Source: Phycisphaerae bacterium (GTDB lineage: Bacteria; Planctomycetota; Phycisphaerae; Sedimentisphaerales; Anaerohalosphaeraceae). From it: DNA of 44,011 bases. A program made the translations under genes and the position numbers. The notes under the pieces are model-generated. The model had not been told where the DNA came from and did not search any database. It saw only the letters and a program-made list of their open reading frames with translations. Positions within the stretch are counted from its first letter, which is position 1; each line of letters begins with the position of its first letter. This document shows, in pieces, positions 44,011-44,011 of the stretch. The DNA is taken from NCBI GenBank assembly GCA_012729675.1, contig JAAYCR010000067.1, positions 1 to 44,011 on the forward strand, read 5' to 3'.

Positions 44011-44011
44011 A

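Overview
The window is bacterial chromosomal DNA, mostly GC-rich, with tightly packed housekeeping genes on the minus strand in the first 20.6 kb and a mosaic of smaller units after that. The best guess is a planctomycete, perhaps Phycisphaerae/Sedimentisphaerales. This rests on an unusually long SecA (1174 aa), a Tat-exported Gfo/Idh/MocA oxidoreductase, several secreted GH43-type proteins and the general gene mix. It is inferred from gene content, not from a marker gene.

Region 1 (about 0.1-5.8 kb, minus) is a polyphosphate operon. A consensus promoter (5776-5804) precedes a CHAD protein, a stand-alone HD protein, an exopolyphosphatase (ppx), polyphosphate kinase (ppk1) and, at the end, a tiny zinc-ribbon-like gene whose reading frame breaks at a run of nine A. 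Region 2 (5.8-7.2 kb) holds hypE-hypA for [NiFe]-hydrogenase maturation; hypB lies far away at 34.8-35.5 kb. Region 3 (7.4-16.9 kb) reads, in transcription order, two unknown genes, purA, uppS, cdsA, phoH, a 7TM-HD phosphohydrolase, ybeY, a CNNM/CorC protein and recO. It combines nucleotide synthesis, lipid-carrier and phospholipid synthesis, rRNA maturation and repair. Region 4 is secA (17.1-20.6 kb), with a coiled-coil insert and a five-fold repeat in its C-terminal half. Two copies of a 65-bp double-hairpin element sit at 13455-13520 and 17029-17093.

Region 5 (20.9-24.7 kb, plus, lower GC) is a surface-glycan cluster: methyltransferase, two GT2 glycosyltransferases and a DUF2142 membrane protein. 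It faces a GT39-like transferase, efp, a DUF2062 gene with two in-frame stops and a heptosyltransferase on the minus strand. Region 6 (29-38.5 kb) holds secreted or cell-surface proteins (a Ycf48/BNR-like lipoprotein, a double-GH43 protein, a lipoprotein with a VV(N/S)P(T/S) repeat, a GH43 arabinanase-like enzyme with a lectin-like tail), plus lysA, the Tat oxidoreductase and hypB. Region 7 (38.6-40.2 kb) has queG and a DUF4174 gene.

Region 8 (about 40.2 kb to the window end) is AT-richer and looks acquired. The last codons of a tyrosine recombinase abut a Pnkp-Hen1 RNA repair cassette, a 5'-kinase/phosphatase/ligase plus a 3'-terminal 2'-O-methyltransferase. The Hen1 gene lacks its usual N-terminal half within the visible sequence. 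This is a known repair system in an unusual arrangement. The less expected signals are the SecA repeat expansion, the A9 frameshift gene, the double-hairpin repeats and a 44-codon gene candidate with its own terminator at 35.6-35.8 kb.
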